64,000 nt of DNA from Streptomyces sp. NRRL F-5122 (GTDB lineage Bacteria > Actinomycetota > Actinomycetes > Streptomycetales > Streptomycetaceae), in assembly GCF_001507435.1 (NCBI RefSeq), contig NZ_LMWH01000183.1:53884-117883 (forward strand), given 5' to 3'. Positions 40,559 to 50,458 of the stretch are shown in pieces; within the stretch, counting starts at the first letter, position 1; each line of letters starts with the position of its first letter. The translations under genes were made by a program, and so were the position numbers. Under the pieces are notes generated by a model. The model had not been told where the DNA came from, did no database searches, and saw nothing but the letters and a program-made list of their open reading frames with translations.

Positions 40559-42820
40559 GTGTCGAGCGCAGCCGAGCGGGAGGCAGTGCAGGGGGAGCGG
40601 GCGGACGAGGTGCGGTCCGTGCGCCCGGCCGCCGTGCTGAACGGCAGTCGGCGTCCGGTGCTGCCCGTGCCCGTGTGGCCGGGCGCGCCCACGCCGTTGG
40701 GGGCGCGCTTCCGTGCGGGCCCGGACGGGGTCGTGGGCACCAACTTCGCGCTGTGGGCGGGCGGCGCCGAGGCGGTCGAACTGTGCCTGTTCGACGGGGC
40801 GGGCGTGGAGAGCCGCGAGACGCGGGTGCGGCTCACCGAGCTGACCCATGAGATCTGGCACGGCTTCGTACCGGGCGTGATGCCGGGACAGCGCTACGGC
40901 TACCGGGTGCACGGCCGTTGGGACCCGTGGACCGGGGCGCGGTGGAACCCGGCCAAGCTCCTCCTCGACCCCTATGCACGCGCTGTGGACGGCGACTTCG
41001 GCCTGCCACCCGAGGTGTACGGGCATGTGCGGGACTGGCCAGACCAGCGGGTGGCGGACACCGTGCGCGACGAACGCGACTCCGCACCCCATGTGCCCAA
41101 GGGCGTGGTCGTGCACGATGACGACGACTGGGCGGACGACCACCGTCCGAAAACGCCGTGGGCGGACTCGGTGATCTACGAGTTGCACGTCCGCGGCTTC
41201 ACCCGGCTGCACCCGGACATCCCCGGGGAACTACGCGGCACCTATGCCGGTCTGGCGCACCCGGCCGCCGTCGAGCACCTGGTGAAGCTGGGCGTGACCG
41301 CCGTGGAACTGCTGCCGGTCCACCAGTTCGCGCACGAGGACCACCTGCTGCGGCGCGGCCTGAGGAACTACTGGGGATACAACTCGATCGGCTACTTCGC
41401 CCCGCACGCGGGCTACGCGGCCTCCGGCACGACGGGCCAGCAGGTCGGCGAGTTCAAGCGGATGGTGCGGGCGCTGCACGCCGCGGGGATCGAGGTCATC
41501 CTCGACGTCGTCTACAACCACACGGCGGAGGCGGACCAGCTCGGCCCGATGCTGTCCCTCAAGGGCATCGACAATCGCGGCTACTACCGCCTCCAGTCGG
41601 ACGCCCGCCAGTACGCGGACTACACGGGCTGCGGCAACACGCTGCACGTGGTGCAGCCGCACGTCCTGCGGCTGATCACCGACTCCCTGCGCTACTGGGT
41701 GACCGAGATGGGCGTCGACGGCTTCCGCTTCGACCTCGCAGCGGCGCTCGCCAGGTCCATGCACGACGTCGACATGCTCTCCCCGTTCCTGGCGGTGATC
41801 GCCCAGGACCCGGTGCTGCGCCGGGTGAAACTGATCGCGGAACCGTGGGACGTGGGGTCCGGCGGATACCAGGTCGGCGCGTTCCCACCCCTGTGGACGG
41901 AGTGGAACGACCGCTACCGCAATGCCGTACGGGACTTCTGGCGGGGTGCGCTGCCGGACGTACGGGACCTGGGCTACCGCCTGTCCGGCTCCAGCGACCT
42001 GTACGCATGGGGCGGCCGCCGGCCGTACGCGTCGGTCAACTTCGTGACGGCGCACGACGGTTTCACACTGCGCGACCTGGTGTCGTTCGAGCGCAAGCAC
42101 AACGAGGCCAACGGCGAGGGCAACCGAGACGGCTCCGACGACAACCGCTCCTGGAACTGCGGCGCGGAGGGCGAGACCGACGACGAGCGGGTACGCACCC
42201 TGCGGCGGCGGCAGTTGCGGAACCTGCTGACCACGCTGCTGCTGTCGACGGGGGTGCCGATGCTGGTGGCGGGCGACGAGATGGGCCGCACCCAGCGCGG
42301 GAACAACAACGCCTACTGCCAGGACAACGAGATCGGCTGGGTGGACTGGAGCCTGCTTCAGGACCCGGGCTGGCGGGCGCTGTTCGCCCTCACCTCGCGT
42401 CTGATCGAGCTGCGCCACCGCCATCCGGTGCTGCGCCGCCGTGCGTTCTTCTCCGGGCGGGCCCATTCGGCGGACGGTCTGCGGGACCTGGCGTGGTTCA
42501 CCGCACGCGGGGCGGAGATGACCGAACGCGACTGGTACGCGCCCGCGGCCACCCTGGGCATGTACCTCTCCGGCCGCGACATCCCGGGCCGGGACTCCCG
42601 GGGCGCCCCGGTGGTGGACGACAGCTTCCTTGCGGTGCTGCACGCCGGGGACCGCCCGACGGCCTTCGTGCTGCCGGGACCGCCGTGGGCGCAACGTTAC
42701 GAACTGGTCGTGGACACCTCCCGCGAGGAGCAGACTCTGCCACCGCAGACGGTGCACCGGGCGGGTACGACGGTCACGGTGCCGGCGCGGGCGGTGCTGC
42801 TGCTGCGGGTCTCGGAGTGA
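40559..42820 (+). CDS. glgX: Glycogen debranching enzyme GlgX
   Basis: GH13 isoamylase-type enzyme that hydrolyses alpha-1,6 branches of phosphorylase-trimmed glycogen. The 753-residue protein has an N-terminal CBM48-like domain (GARFRAGPDGVVGTNFALWA), then the barrel with DVVYNHTAE, GVDGFRFDLA (nucleophile aspartate), LIAEPWDVG (acid/base glutamate) and VTAHDGFTL. The start is GTG at 40559 with GGGAGG 8 bases before. It works with GlgP and GlgE further along the window. Confidence 0.96.
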   Translation: MSSAAEREAVQGERADEVRSVRPAAVLNGSRRPVLPVPVWPGAPTPLGARFRAGPDGVVGTNFALWAGGAEAVELCLFDGAGVESRETRVRLTELTHEIWHGFVPGVMPGQRYGYRVHGRWDPWTGARWNPAKLLLDPYARAVDGDFGLPPEVYGHVRDWPDQRVADTVRDERDSAPHVPKGVVVHDDDDWADDHRPKTPWADSVIYELHVRGFTRLHPDIPGELRGTYAGLAHPAAVEHLVKLGVTAVELLPVHQFAHEDHLLRRGLRNYWGYNSIGYFAPHAGYAASGTTGQQVGEFKRMVRALHAAGIEVILDVVYNHTAEADQLGPMLSLKGIDNRGYYRLQSDARQYADYTGCGNTLHVVQPHVLRLITDSLRYWVTEMGVDGFRFDLAAALARSMHDVDMLSPFLAVIAQDPVLRRVKLIAEPWDVGSGGYQVGAFPPLWTEWNDRYRNAVRDFWRGALPDVRDLGYRLSGSSDLYAWGGRRPYASVNFVTAHDGFTLRDLVSFERKHNEANGEGNRDGSDDNRSWNCGAEGETDDERVRTLRRRQLRNLLTTLLLSTGVPMLVAGDEMGRTQRGNNNAYCQDNEIGWVDWSLLQDPGWRALFALTSRLIELRHRHPVLRRRAFFSGRAHSADGLRDLAWFTARGAEMTERDWYAPAATLGMYLSGRDIPGRDSRGAPVVDDSFLAVLHAGDRPTAFVLPGPPWAQRYELVVDTSREEQTLPPQTVHRAGTTVTVPARAVLLLRVSE

Positions 42821-42857
42821 GGGCGTCCCGTCACCTGGCCGACCGGAAGGACCGGCC

Positions 42858-43493
42858 CTAGCCCAGGATTCCGCGGTCGTAGGCCACCGCCACCGCCGCC
42901 GCCCGGTCCTTCACGCCCAGTTTGGCGTAGAGATGCGTCAGATGGGTCTTCACCGTGGCCTCGCTGATGAACAGCACCCGGGCGATCTCGCGGTTGGACG
43001 TGCCCTTGGCCACGAGCGCCAGCACTTCGCGTTCGCGGACGGAGAGCGGCTCGTTCCCGGGGGCGCGCACCGCCGAGACCAGCCGGGAGGCCACCGCCGG
43101 GGACAGCACCGTGCGGCCCTCGGCCGCGGCCCGTACCGCGGTGAAGAGTTCGTCGCGCGGCGCGTCCTTGAGCAGATAGCCCGTCGCGCCCGCCTCGATG
43201 GCGGGCAGGGTGTCCGAGTCGGTGTCGTACGTCGTCAGGACCAGGATCTTCGCGCGGGCGCCCGAGCGGGTGAGCGTGGCTATGGCCTCCACCCCGCCGC
43301 CGCCCGGCATCCGCAGATCCATCAGGATGACGTCCGGGTCGAGTCCGGAGGCCAGGGCCACCGCCTCCACACCGCCCGACGCCTCGCCCAGGACACGGAA
43401 CCCGGGGGCGTTCTCGAACATGCCGCGCAGCCCGTCCCGAACGACGGGATGGTCGTCGACGATCAGCAGGGAGACGGTCGCGTCATCGGTCAT
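42858..43493 (-). CDS. NarL/LuxR-family response regulator
   Basis: A 211-residue regulator. Receiver domain with LLIVDDHPVVRDGLRGM, phosphoacceptor aspartate in DVILMDLRMPG, and conserved K in YLLKDA. C-terminal LuxR HTH with LSVREREVLALVAKGTSNREIA and ATVKTHLTHLYAKL. Its ATG lies inside the sensor kinase gene (11-base overlap), so the two are translationally coupled. A likely target is the ABC-2 exporter next door, whose promoter has a 24-base palindrome. Confidence 0.95.
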   Translation of the reverse strand: MTDDATVSLLIVDDHPVVRDGLRGMFENAPGFRVLGEASGGVEAVALASGLDPDVILMDLRMPGGGGVEAIATLTRSGARAKILVLTTYDTDSDTLPAIEAGATGYLLKDAPRDELFTAVRAAAEGRTVLSPAVASRLVSAVRAPGNEPLSVREREVLALVAKGTSNREIARVLFISEATVKTHLTHLYAKLGVKDRAAAVAVAYDRGILG

Positions 43494-44787
43494 CGCCCAC
43501 CAACGGTACGCGAGCCGAGACCGCCGTGCCCTGTCCCGGCTCCGACTCGAGGACGAGGGAGCCCGCGATGCGCTCGGCACGGGCCCGCATGCCGTCGAGT
43601 CCGAAGCCCCTCGTGCCGGTGCGTTCCGGGAGCCGGTGCGGATCGAAACCGCGGCCGTCGTCGCGGATGTCGAGGCTCACCTCGTCACCCATGAAGCTGA
43701 GCGTGACTCCGACGCGGGTGGCGCAGGCGTGACGGGAGGTGTTGGAGAGTGCCTCCTGCGCGATACGCAGCAGCGTGGCGGACACCTCGTCGTGGAGCGG
43801 CACCGCGGTGCCCGTGACCGTGAACCGGGCCCCCACTCCGGTCCGTTCGCCCCACTGGGCGACCGTCTTCTCCAGGGCCTCGGGCAGCCCGGCGTGCTCC
43901 AGGTCGACGGGGGCGAGGTTGTGGACGGAGCGGCGGGCCTCGCCGAGGCTGTGCCGGGCGAGCGCGGCGGCCCGGTCGAGATGGGTGCGGGCCACTGTGA
44001 GGTCGCAGGCACCCGCGACCACCTGGAGCTGCGCGATGATCCCGGTCAGGCCCTGAGCGATGGTGTCGTGGATCTCGGCGGCGAGGCGCCGGCGCTCGTC
44101 GGCGACCCCGGCTTCCCTGGCCTGGACGAGGAGTTGGGCGTGAAGGGCCGCGTTCTCGTCGAGGGCCTGCTTCAGGGCCGCATTGGTGCGCTCGAGTTCG
44201 GCGATGGTGTCGCTCTGCACACGAGCGCGTTCGTCCTCGTGCGCCGCGATGCGGGCGAAGACGGCGAGCAGGGCGAGGTTGACGCCGAGCAGCACCCCGA
44301 AGCCGAGCCAGCCGACCCCGCCCCGCGGCGGCATTCCCCCGGCCTGTGAACCGGACATCGTGACGGCGGTGGCGACAAGGCCGTATTTCACCAGGCGCTG
44401 CGGCAGCAGCCGGTTGGCGCCGAAGTAGCCCGTGACGGCGAAGAGGGCGAAGAACGGATTGAGCCAGCTGAGGGCGAAGCCGAGCACCCAGCGGACGGTG
44501 TAGTAGGCGGCGCCGGCCCGGGAAGGTCCCGTGCGCCCACGGGACACCCTCCCCCACACCCACTGCAGGACGAGGGCCGCCGCCACCATCGCACCGGCCG
44601 CGTACCTGGCTCCGGTGGTCATGCCGACCGCGTCCGCGGAGACGATCGAGGTCAGGGTCCCCCCGGCGAGGAGACCGTACGGTCCCCACCGGTGCCAGGC
44701 CGCCCAACGCTGCTCCACTGCGGCCGACCCCGGGGCCGACCAGGCACCGACGGCGATGCCCGGCACCTGTTGCGTCTCGGCTGTCAT
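43483..44787 (-). CDS. Sensor histidine kinase (HisKA_3 type)
   Basis: A 434-residue membrane kinase. Five or so hydrophobic helices occupy about residues 35-200 with no large extracellular domain, so it may sense membrane or intramembrane signals. A coiled coil (ERARVQSDTIAELERTNAALK) leads to the HisKA_3 phosphoacceptor H in RRRLAAEIHDTIAQGLTG and a HATPase domain with DDGRGFDP and GFGLDGMRAR. Pairs with the downstream response regulator. Compare DesK and LiaS-type kinases that report envelope stress. Confidence 0.94.
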   Translation of the reverse strand: MTAETQQVPGIAVGAWSAPGSAAVEQRWAAWHRWGPYGLLAGGTLTSIVSADAVGMTTGARYAAGAMVAAALVLQWVWGRVSRGRTGPSRAGAAYYTVRWVLGFALSWLNPFFALFAVTGYFGANRLLPQRLVKYGLVATAVTMSGSQAGGMPPRGGVGWLGFGVLLGVNLALLAVFARIAAHEDERARVQSDTIAELERTNAALKQALDENAALHAQLLVQAREAGVADERRRLAAEIHDTIAQGLTGIIAQLQVVAGACDLTVARTHLDRAAALARHSLGEARRSVHNLAPVDLEHAGLPEALEKTVAQWGERTGVGARFTVTGTAVPLHDEVSATLLRIAQEALSNTSRHACATRVGVTLSFMGDEVSLDIRDDGRGFDPHRLPERTGTRGFGLDGMRARAERIAGSLVLESEPGQGTAVSARVPLVGDDR

Positions 44788-44816
44788 ACGACCAGTCTGC
44801 ACAGCGGGTACCGGCC

Positions 44817-45581
44817 TCACTCCCAGCGAAACCATCGTGCGGCCAGGGCCGACAGGAGCACCGTCCACGCGGCGAGCACGCCGAGGTGGCCCCAGCCGGG
44901 CCAGTCGCCGGAGGCCGCCTGGCCGAGCGCGCGGGCGGCCGCCCCGAACGGGGTCAGCTCCACGACCCGGGCCAGTGTGTGCGGCATGGACTGCACCGGC
45001 AGCCACACCCCCGCGCAGAACATCATCGGGAAGTACACGGCGGACCCGATCGCACCCGCGATCTTCGTCGTACGGGAGACGGCCGAGACCACCGAACCCA
45101 GCGCGATGGCGGCGAGGACGGCCAGGACCAGGGCTAGGACGTATCCGGCGAGTTGCTCCGGCAGACGCACGTCGAAGACGAGCCGGCCCACGGCGAGCGC
45201 GAGCAGCGTGGAGACGAGGACGGCCAGTCCGTGCACCAGCATCTGCGCGGACAGCAGTGACGAGGGCCGCACGGGCGTGGTGGACATACGGCGCAGGATG
45301 CCGCGCTCGCGGTAGCCGGTGAGGGCCTGCGGCATGGACTGCACCCCGGCGGTGATCATGGCGACCAGGACCACCACGGGGACGTACAGATCCACGAGCC
45401 TGAGGCCGCCGAGGGACTTGTCGCTCTCCCTGAAGGCCGGGATGGAACCGAGGATCACCAGCAGCAGCGTGGGGAACATCAGGATCCAGAAGATGCCGCC
45501 GGGTTCGCGGCGGAAGAGCCGTACCTCCGTGCGCAGGACGGCCGCCCGCGGACGCGCCGTGGAAAGGGTCGAGGTGCTCAT
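44817..45581 (-). CDS. ABC-2 type exporter permease
   Basis: A 254-residue membrane subunit with six helices of the DrrB/ABC-2 type: a cytoplasmic N terminus (TARPRAAVLRTEVRLFRREP), then FWILMFPTLLLVILG, and the signature near the C terminus (FPMMFCAGVWLPVQSMP). It overlaps its ATPase gene by ATGA and is followed by the sensor kinase gene 29 bases downstream, forming a four-gene set with the two-component system. Likely drug, lipid or peptide efflux. Confidence 0.92.
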   Translation of the reverse strand: MSTSTLSTARPRAAVLRTEVRLFRREPGGIFWILMFPTLLLVILGSIPAFRESDKSLGGLRLVDLYVPVVVLVAMITAGVQSMPQALTGYRERGILRRMSTTPVRPSSLLSAQMLVHGLAVLVSTLLALAVGRLVFDVRLPEQLAGYVLALVLAVLAAIALGSVVSAVSRTTKIAGAIGSAVYFPMMFCAGVWLPVQSMPHTLARVVELTPFGAAARALGQAASGDWPGWGHLGVLAAWTVLLSALAARWFRWE

Positions 45582-46489
45582 GCCGAGGCCTCCGTCAGGT
45601 CCAGGAACGCGTCGTCCAGCGTGGCGTCGGTGACGCGGAGTTGATGGGCGGTGATGTGCTGCCGGGCGAGCAGGGAGATGACCGCGTTGACGGTCTCGTC
45701 GGTGCCGGCGAGCGTGATCCGGCCGTCCTTGTGGGCGACGGACGCGAGCGCCGGCAGCGCCTGAAGTTCGTCCTCGTCCAGCGGCGCCGACGGGGTGAAG
45801 CTGATGACCGTGGAACCGGACGCCCGGCGGATCAGTCCGGCCGGGGTGTCCAGGGCGGCGATCCGGCCCTTGTCGATGACCGCGATCCGGTCGCAGAGCC
45901 GCTGCGCCTCCTCCATGAAGTGCGTGACGAGCAGGACGGTGACGCCGTTCCCCCGTACGTCCTCGATCAGCCGCCAGGTGTCGCGGCGGGCTCGCGGGTC
46001 GAGTCCGGTGGTGAGCTCGTCGAGGACGACCACCCTCGGGTTGCCGATGAGGGCGAGCGCGATGAACAGGCGCTGTTTCTGGCCGCCGCTGAGTTTGCCG
46101 AACCGGGCGGTGAGCTGTCCGGTGATGTCGAGGTGCTCGGCGAGCGGGCGCCAGTCGGCGGGGTGCGGGTAGAAGGACGCGTACAGCTCCAGCGCCTCGC
46201 GCACGGTGATCTTGGCCTGCAGTTCGCTCTGCTGGAGCTGGGCGCCGAGGACCCGGGAGACCTGCTCGTGGTCGGCGACGGGATCGAGCCCGGCGACCCG
46301 GACCCGTCCCTCGTCGGGAGTCCTGAGGCCCTCGACGCACTCGACGGTGGTGGTCTTGCCCGCGCCGTTCGGGCCGAGGATTCCGAAGATCTCGCCCTCC
46401 TCCACGGCGAAGGTGACGCCGTCGACGACGGCCCTTCCCCCGTAGGACTTGCGCGGTCCGCTGACTTCGATGACGGGATGCGTGGTCAT
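45578..46489 (-). CDS. ABC exporter ATPase (DrrA type)
   Basis: A 303-residue ATPase with Walker A GPNGAGKTTT near residue 40, signature LSGGQKQR, Walker B VVVLDELTTGLDP (a leucine replaces the usual proline of DEPT) and the switch histidine in LLVTHFMEEA. The C-terminal 70 residues form the DrrA-like extension. First gene of the set; a 24-base palindrome sits 56 bases before its start. Confidence 0.94.
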   Translation of the reverse strand: MTTHPVIEVSGPRKSYGGRAVVDGVTFAVEEGEIFGILGPNGAGKTTTVECVEGLRTPDEGRVRVAGLDPVADHEQVSRVLGAQLQQSELQAKITVREALELYASFYPHPADWRPLAEHLDITGQLTARFGKLSGGQKQRLFIALALIGNPRVVVLDELTTGLDPRARRDTWRLIEDVRGNGVTVLLVTHFMEEAQRLCDRIAVIDKGRIAALDTPAGLIRRASGSTVISFTPSAPLDEDELQALPALASVAHKDGRITLAGTDETVNAVISLLARQHITAHQLRVTDATLDDAFLDLTEASA

Positions 46490-46544
46490 GGCTCGAGGGT
46501 CCCGGCCGGAGCCCGTCCGGCACATCGGCCGCCTCGCTCGAAGG

Positions 46545-46568
46545 TGCATCAGCCGATCGGTTGATGCA
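46545..46568. promoter_or_regulatory. 24-base palindrome before the exporter operon
   Basis: TGCATCAG at the left and TTGATGCA at the right flank a CCGATCGG core; 22 of 24 bases obey two-fold symmetry. It is in the 205-base divergent region between the DrrA-like gene (start 46489) and the ABC half-transporter gene (start 46695). It is a strong operator candidate for the neighbouring response regulator, which belongs to a dimer-binding family. Confidence 0.6.
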
Positions 46569-46694
46569 GGGGTACGACCCGGCGGCCGACGGACCGGGCG
46601 ACTCCTCGTACACGCAGGTCGTAGGACCGCAGACGGACCGGGTCCGGCCAAAACTCGCTGGGCACTGTCGGTGCCGGTCCGTAGGCTCCCCCTG

Positions 46695-48554
46695 ATGCCC
46701 ACACAACGTGTAGCCCCCAAGGACCGCTCCGCCGTGCGCACCCTGCTGCGCCTGTGGCCGTATGTGCGACCGGTGCGGGTGCGGCTGTTCACCGCCGCGT
46801 TCGTCGCGATCGTCGCGTCGTGCGTCGGCCTGGTGATCCCGCTGGTCCTCAAGTGGCTCGTGGACGGGCCGGTGGCCGACCGGGATCCGGCGGGGGTGTG
46901 GCTCGGCGCGCTGTACCTGCTGCTGCTCGGGATCGCCGAGGCGGTGCTGTTCGGGATACGGCGGTGGCTGGTGGCCCGCCCGCTGTCCCGGGTCGAGGCG
47001 GACATGCGGGCGGACCTGTACCGGCATCTGCAGCGGTTGCCGATCGCCTTCCACGACCGCTGGGCGTCGGGGCAGCTGCTCTCGCGTGCCACGACCGATC
47101 TGATGCTGCTGCGTCAGTTCCTCGCCTTTCCCCTGACCTTCCTCCTGGTCAATGGCGTGACCATCCTGGTGGGCGTGATCATCATGCTGCTCCAGGACTG
47201 GACGCTCGGGCTGGTGATCCTCGGCCCGGGCATCCCGGTCGTCGTGATGTGCGCGCTCTTCGAGCGGCGGTACGCCGAGGTGGCGCGGCAGGCCCAGGAC
47301 CAGGTGGGCGATCTGACCACCGTGGTCGAGGAGAGCGTCCTCGGTATCCGCATCATCAAGGGGTTCGGGCGGCACCGCAGCCAGGCACGCACCTTCCGGG
47401 AGCTGTCGCGGACGCTGCGCGGCACGGAACTGGCCAAGGCACGGCTGCTGGCGTCGATCTGGGCGGTCATCGTCACCCTGCCGGAGCTCGCCATCGGGGC
47501 GGCGCTGGTGCTGGGGACGGTCCAGGTGGCGGACGGCGGCCTGTCCGCGGGGACGCTGGTGGCCTTTCTGTCCACGGCGCTGGCGTTGCGGTGGCCGGTG
47601 GACTCGATCGGGTTCCTGCTGGCGATGAGCCAGGAGGCGGCGACTGCGACGGAGCGGTACTTCGAGGTGATGGGCGAGGAACCGGAGTCCGCCGGGGCCG
47701 GCGTCCCGGAGCCGTCACCGGCCGGGACCGGGCCGCGCGGCCCGGCGCCTGAAGGCGCCCGCCCCGAACCCGCCGGAGCGGTCCTCACCGCACCGGACGG
47801 ACTCCGGTTCGACGACGTCCGGTTCCGCTACCCGGACGCCCCGCCCGGCTCCCCCGCGGTCCTCGACCGCATCGACCTCCATATCCGCCCGGGCGAGACC
47901 ATGGCCCTCGTCGGGGCCACGGGCAGCGGCAAGACCACCCTCACCGCCCTCATCCCCCGACTGCACGAGGTCACCTCCGGCAGGATCACGCTGGACGGCC
48001 GGGACATCACCGCCATGCCCCGGGCCACTCTGCGCGAACTCGTGGCCGTCGCCTTCGAGGAACCGACCCTCTTCTCCGCCACCGTCGGCGACAACGTCCT
48101 GATGGGCGCCCCGGACACCGCCGGCGAGCAGGACCTCGAGCAGGCCCTCGGCATCGCACAGGCCGACTTCGCCCACGCACTCCCCCAGGGCACGCGGACC
48201 CAGGTGGGCGAGCAAGGGCTCAGCCTCTCGGGCGGCCAGCGGCAGCGCCTCGCCCTGGCCCGCGCGGTCGTCGGCAGCCCCCGCTTCCTCGTCCTGGACG
48301 ACCCCCTCTCCGCCCTCGACGTGCACACGGAGGCCGCGGTCGAGGCGGCCCTTCGCCGGGTCCTCGAAGGGACGACCGCCCTGGTCGTGGCCCACCGCCC
48401 GTCCACGGTCCTGCTGGCCGACCGCGTCGCTCTGCTCTCCGGCGGCCGTATCACCGCCGTCGGCACCCACCATGAACTGCTGCGCACGAACGCCGAGTAC
48501 GCCCATCTGATGTCCGGAGATTCCCAGGACGAGGAATGCGAGGAGGCCCGATGA
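46695..48554 (+). CDS. ABC exporter half-transporter 1
   Basis: First gene of four. The 619-residue protein has a six-helix exporter domain (about 25-320), an Ala/Pro-rich linker (about 330-370) and a nucleotide-binding domain with Walker A GATGSGKTT and signature LSLSGGQRQR. Walker B ends LVLDDPLSALD, with aspartate where the catalytic glutamate is expected. It is coupled to the next gene by ATGA and should form a heterodimer with it. Substrate unknown. Confidence 0.93.
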   Translation: MPTQRVAPKDRSAVRTLLRLWPYVRPVRVRLFTAAFVAIVASCVGLVIPLVLKWLVDGPVADRDPAGVWLGALYLLLLGIAEAVLFGIRRWLVARPLSRVEADMRADLYRHLQRLPIAFHDRWASGQLLSRATTDLMLLRQFLAFPLTFLLVNGVTILVGVIIMLLQDWTLGLVILGPGIPVVVMCALFERRYAEVARQAQDQVGDLTTVVEESVLGIRIIKGFGRHRSQARTFRELSRTLRGTELAKARLLASIWAVIVTLPELAIGAALVLGTVQVADGGLSAGTLVAFLSTALALRWPVDSIGFLLAMSQEAATATERYFEVMGEEPESAGAGVPEPSPAGTGPRGPAPEGARPEPAGAVLTAPDGLRFDDVRFRYPDAPPGSPAVLDRIDLHIRPGETMALVGATGSGKTTLTALIPRLHEVTSGRITLDGRDITAMPRATLRELVAVAFEEPTLFSATVGDNVLMGAPDTAGEQDLEQALGIAQADFAHALPQGTRTQVGEQGLSLSGGQRQRLALARAVVGSPRFLVLDDPLSALDVHTEAAVEAALRRVLEGTTALVVAHRPSTVLLADRVALLSGGRITAVGTHHELLRTNAEYAHLMSGDSQDEECEEAR

Positions 48555-50458
48555 CCGCGCCCGCCCCCAAGCTCTCTGCGTCGTCCGAGCAGGAAGGACC
48601 CCGAGCGGACGCGCCGCACGGCCAGGACCTGGACGGGTACCGGCCAAAACCGCCGTCCGCCGCCTCCGACGACCCCTTCGACCACGACACCCTCCCGGCG
48701 CCCCCGGGCGCCACTGCCCTGCTGCTGCGGTCGCTGCTCGCGCCGCTCAGGCCCCAGGTCGTGCTGACCTGTGTGCTGCTCCTGCTTCAGCAGGCCGCCG
48801 TGCAGGTGGGCCCGCTGCTGGTGGCGTACGCGATCGACCACGCGGTACCGGCGCTGAGGGACCACGACCACGGGCCGCTGATCGCGGTGGCGGTCGCCTA
48901 TCTGCTGGCCGCAGCGACCGCGGGCGGGCTCCAGTACCTGTTCATCGTCGTCTCCGCCCGTGTGAACCAGGACGTACTGCTCGATCTGCGCGGCCGGATC
49001 TTCCGTCACGCGCAGGCGCTCAGCGTCGACTTCCACGAGCGCTACACCTCCGGCCGACTGATCTCGCGGTCCACCACGGACGTCGAGTCGCTGCGCGAAC
49101 TGCTCGCCGAGGGACTGCAGGAACTGGTCACGGTCGTCCTGTCGTTCGTCTACATCTCGGCGCTGCTGCTGTGGCTGGACCTCGGCCTTGGCGCGGTGGC
49201 CGTGGCGTCGCTGGTGCCGCTCTACTGGCTCGTACGGCTCTACCAGCGCCGGGCCGGGCGGATCTTCCGCCGTCGGTCGACGGCCATCGCCGCGGTGATC
49301 GTGAAGTTCGCCGAGACGATGAACGGCATCAGACCGGTGCGCGCGTTCCGGCGCGAGGCGGCCAACGACGCCGGCTTCCGCGTCCTCAACGAGCGGCACG
49401 CCCGGACCAACGGCGACGCGCTCCTGGAGATGGCCCGCTATGTCGTCGGCTCCCGGCTGATCGCCAACACGGCCGTCGCCGGAATCGTGCTGTGGGGCGC
49501 CTACCGGGTGGCGGAGGGCTCGCTGGAGCTCGGTGTGCTGGCGGCCGCGGTCCTGTACCTGCGGCGTCTGTACGATCCCATCGACCGGCTCGGCATGTTC
49601 CTCAACGCCTACCAGTCGGCGGCGGCCTCGATGGAGAAGATCGCGGGGCTGCTGGCTCAGGTTCCCACGGTGCCCGAACCGTCCGCGCCCGCGCAGCTCC
49701 CACCGCTCGAGGGCGAACTGCCCGGACGTGAAGTCGTGTTCGAGGACGTGCGCTTCGCGTACCGCACGGGAGCCGAGGTGCTCCCCCGCTTCTCGCTGAC
49801 GCTGCCCGCCGGCCGGACCGTCGCGGTCGTCGGCGCGACCGGTGCCGGTAAGTCCACGCTCGCCAAGCTCCTCGCCCGCTTCTACGACCCCTCCGACGGA
49901 CGGGTCCTGCTGGACGGCACGGACCTGCGCGACCTCGGCCTGGCCGAGCTGCGGCGTGGGGTGGTGATGGTGACCCAGGAGGCGTTCCTCTTCTCGGGCA
50001 CGGTCGCCGAGAACATCGCGATCGGCCGCCCCGACGCGACCCGGGAGGAGATCGAGCAGGCGGCCAAGGCCATCGGCGCGCACGACTTCATCAGCGCACT
50101 GCCCGAGGGCTACGACACAGATGTACGCAAACGCGGTGGCCGGATCTCGGCGGGGCAGCGGCAGCTCGTCGCGTTCGCCCGCGCGTTGCTCGCCGACCCG
50201 GCCGTCCTGATCCTCGACGAGGCGACCAGTTCCCTGGACATCCCCGGTGAACGGGCCGTCCAGCGGGCGATGGTGACGGTGCTGCGGGGGCGCACGGCCG
50301 TCGTAATCGCGCACCGGCTGTCGACGGTGGAGATCGCGGACCGTGTGCTGGTCATGGAGGACGGCCGTGTCGTCGAGGACGGCAGCCCGGCCGCGCTCAT
50401 CGCGGGCACGGGCCGGTTCGCGGACCTGCACCGGGCCTGGCGGGACAGTCTCGCGTGA
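48551..50458 (+). CDS. ABC exporter half-transporter 2
   Basis: A 635-residue partner of the preceding gene. A long Pro/Ala/Asp-rich cytosolic lead (about 1-55) comes before the exporter domain. The nucleotide-binding domain has Walker [10 protein letters not shown], Walker [12 protein letters not shown] with catalytic glutamate, and a changed signature RISAGQRQ in place of LSGGQ. Together with the partner's LDDP this gives one canonical and one weak ATP site. GTGA overlap links it to the third gene. Confidence 0.94.
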   Translation: MTAPAPKLSASSEQEGPRADAPHGQDLDGYRPKPPSAASDDPFDHDTLPAPPGATALLLRSLLAPLRPQVVLTCVLLLLQQAAVQVGPLLVAYAIDHAVPALRDHDHGPLIAVAVAYLLAAATAGGLQYLFIVVSARVNQDVLLDLRGRIFRHAQALSVDFHERYTSGRLISRSTTDVESLRELLAEGLQELVTVVLSFVYISALLLWLDLGLGAVAVASLVPLYWLVRLYQRRAGRIFRRRSTAIAAVIVKFAETMNGIRPVRAFRREAANDAGFRVLNERHARTNGDALLEMARYVVGSRLIANTAVAGIVLWGAYRVAEGSLELGVLAAAVLYLRRLYDPIDRLGMFLNAYQSAAASMEKIAGLLAQVPTVPEPSAPAQLPPLEGELPGREVVFEDVRFAYRTGAEVLPRFSLTLPAGRTVAVVGATGAGKSTLAKLLARFYDPSDGRVLLDGTDLRDLGLAELRRGVVMVTQEAFLFSGTVAENIAIGRPDATREEIEQAAKAIGAHDFISALPEGYDTDVRKRGGRISAGQRQLVAFARALLADPAVLILDEATSSLDIPGERAVQRAMVTVLRGRTAVVIAHRLSTVEIADRVLVMEDGRVVEDGSPAALIAGTGRFADLHRAWRDSLA

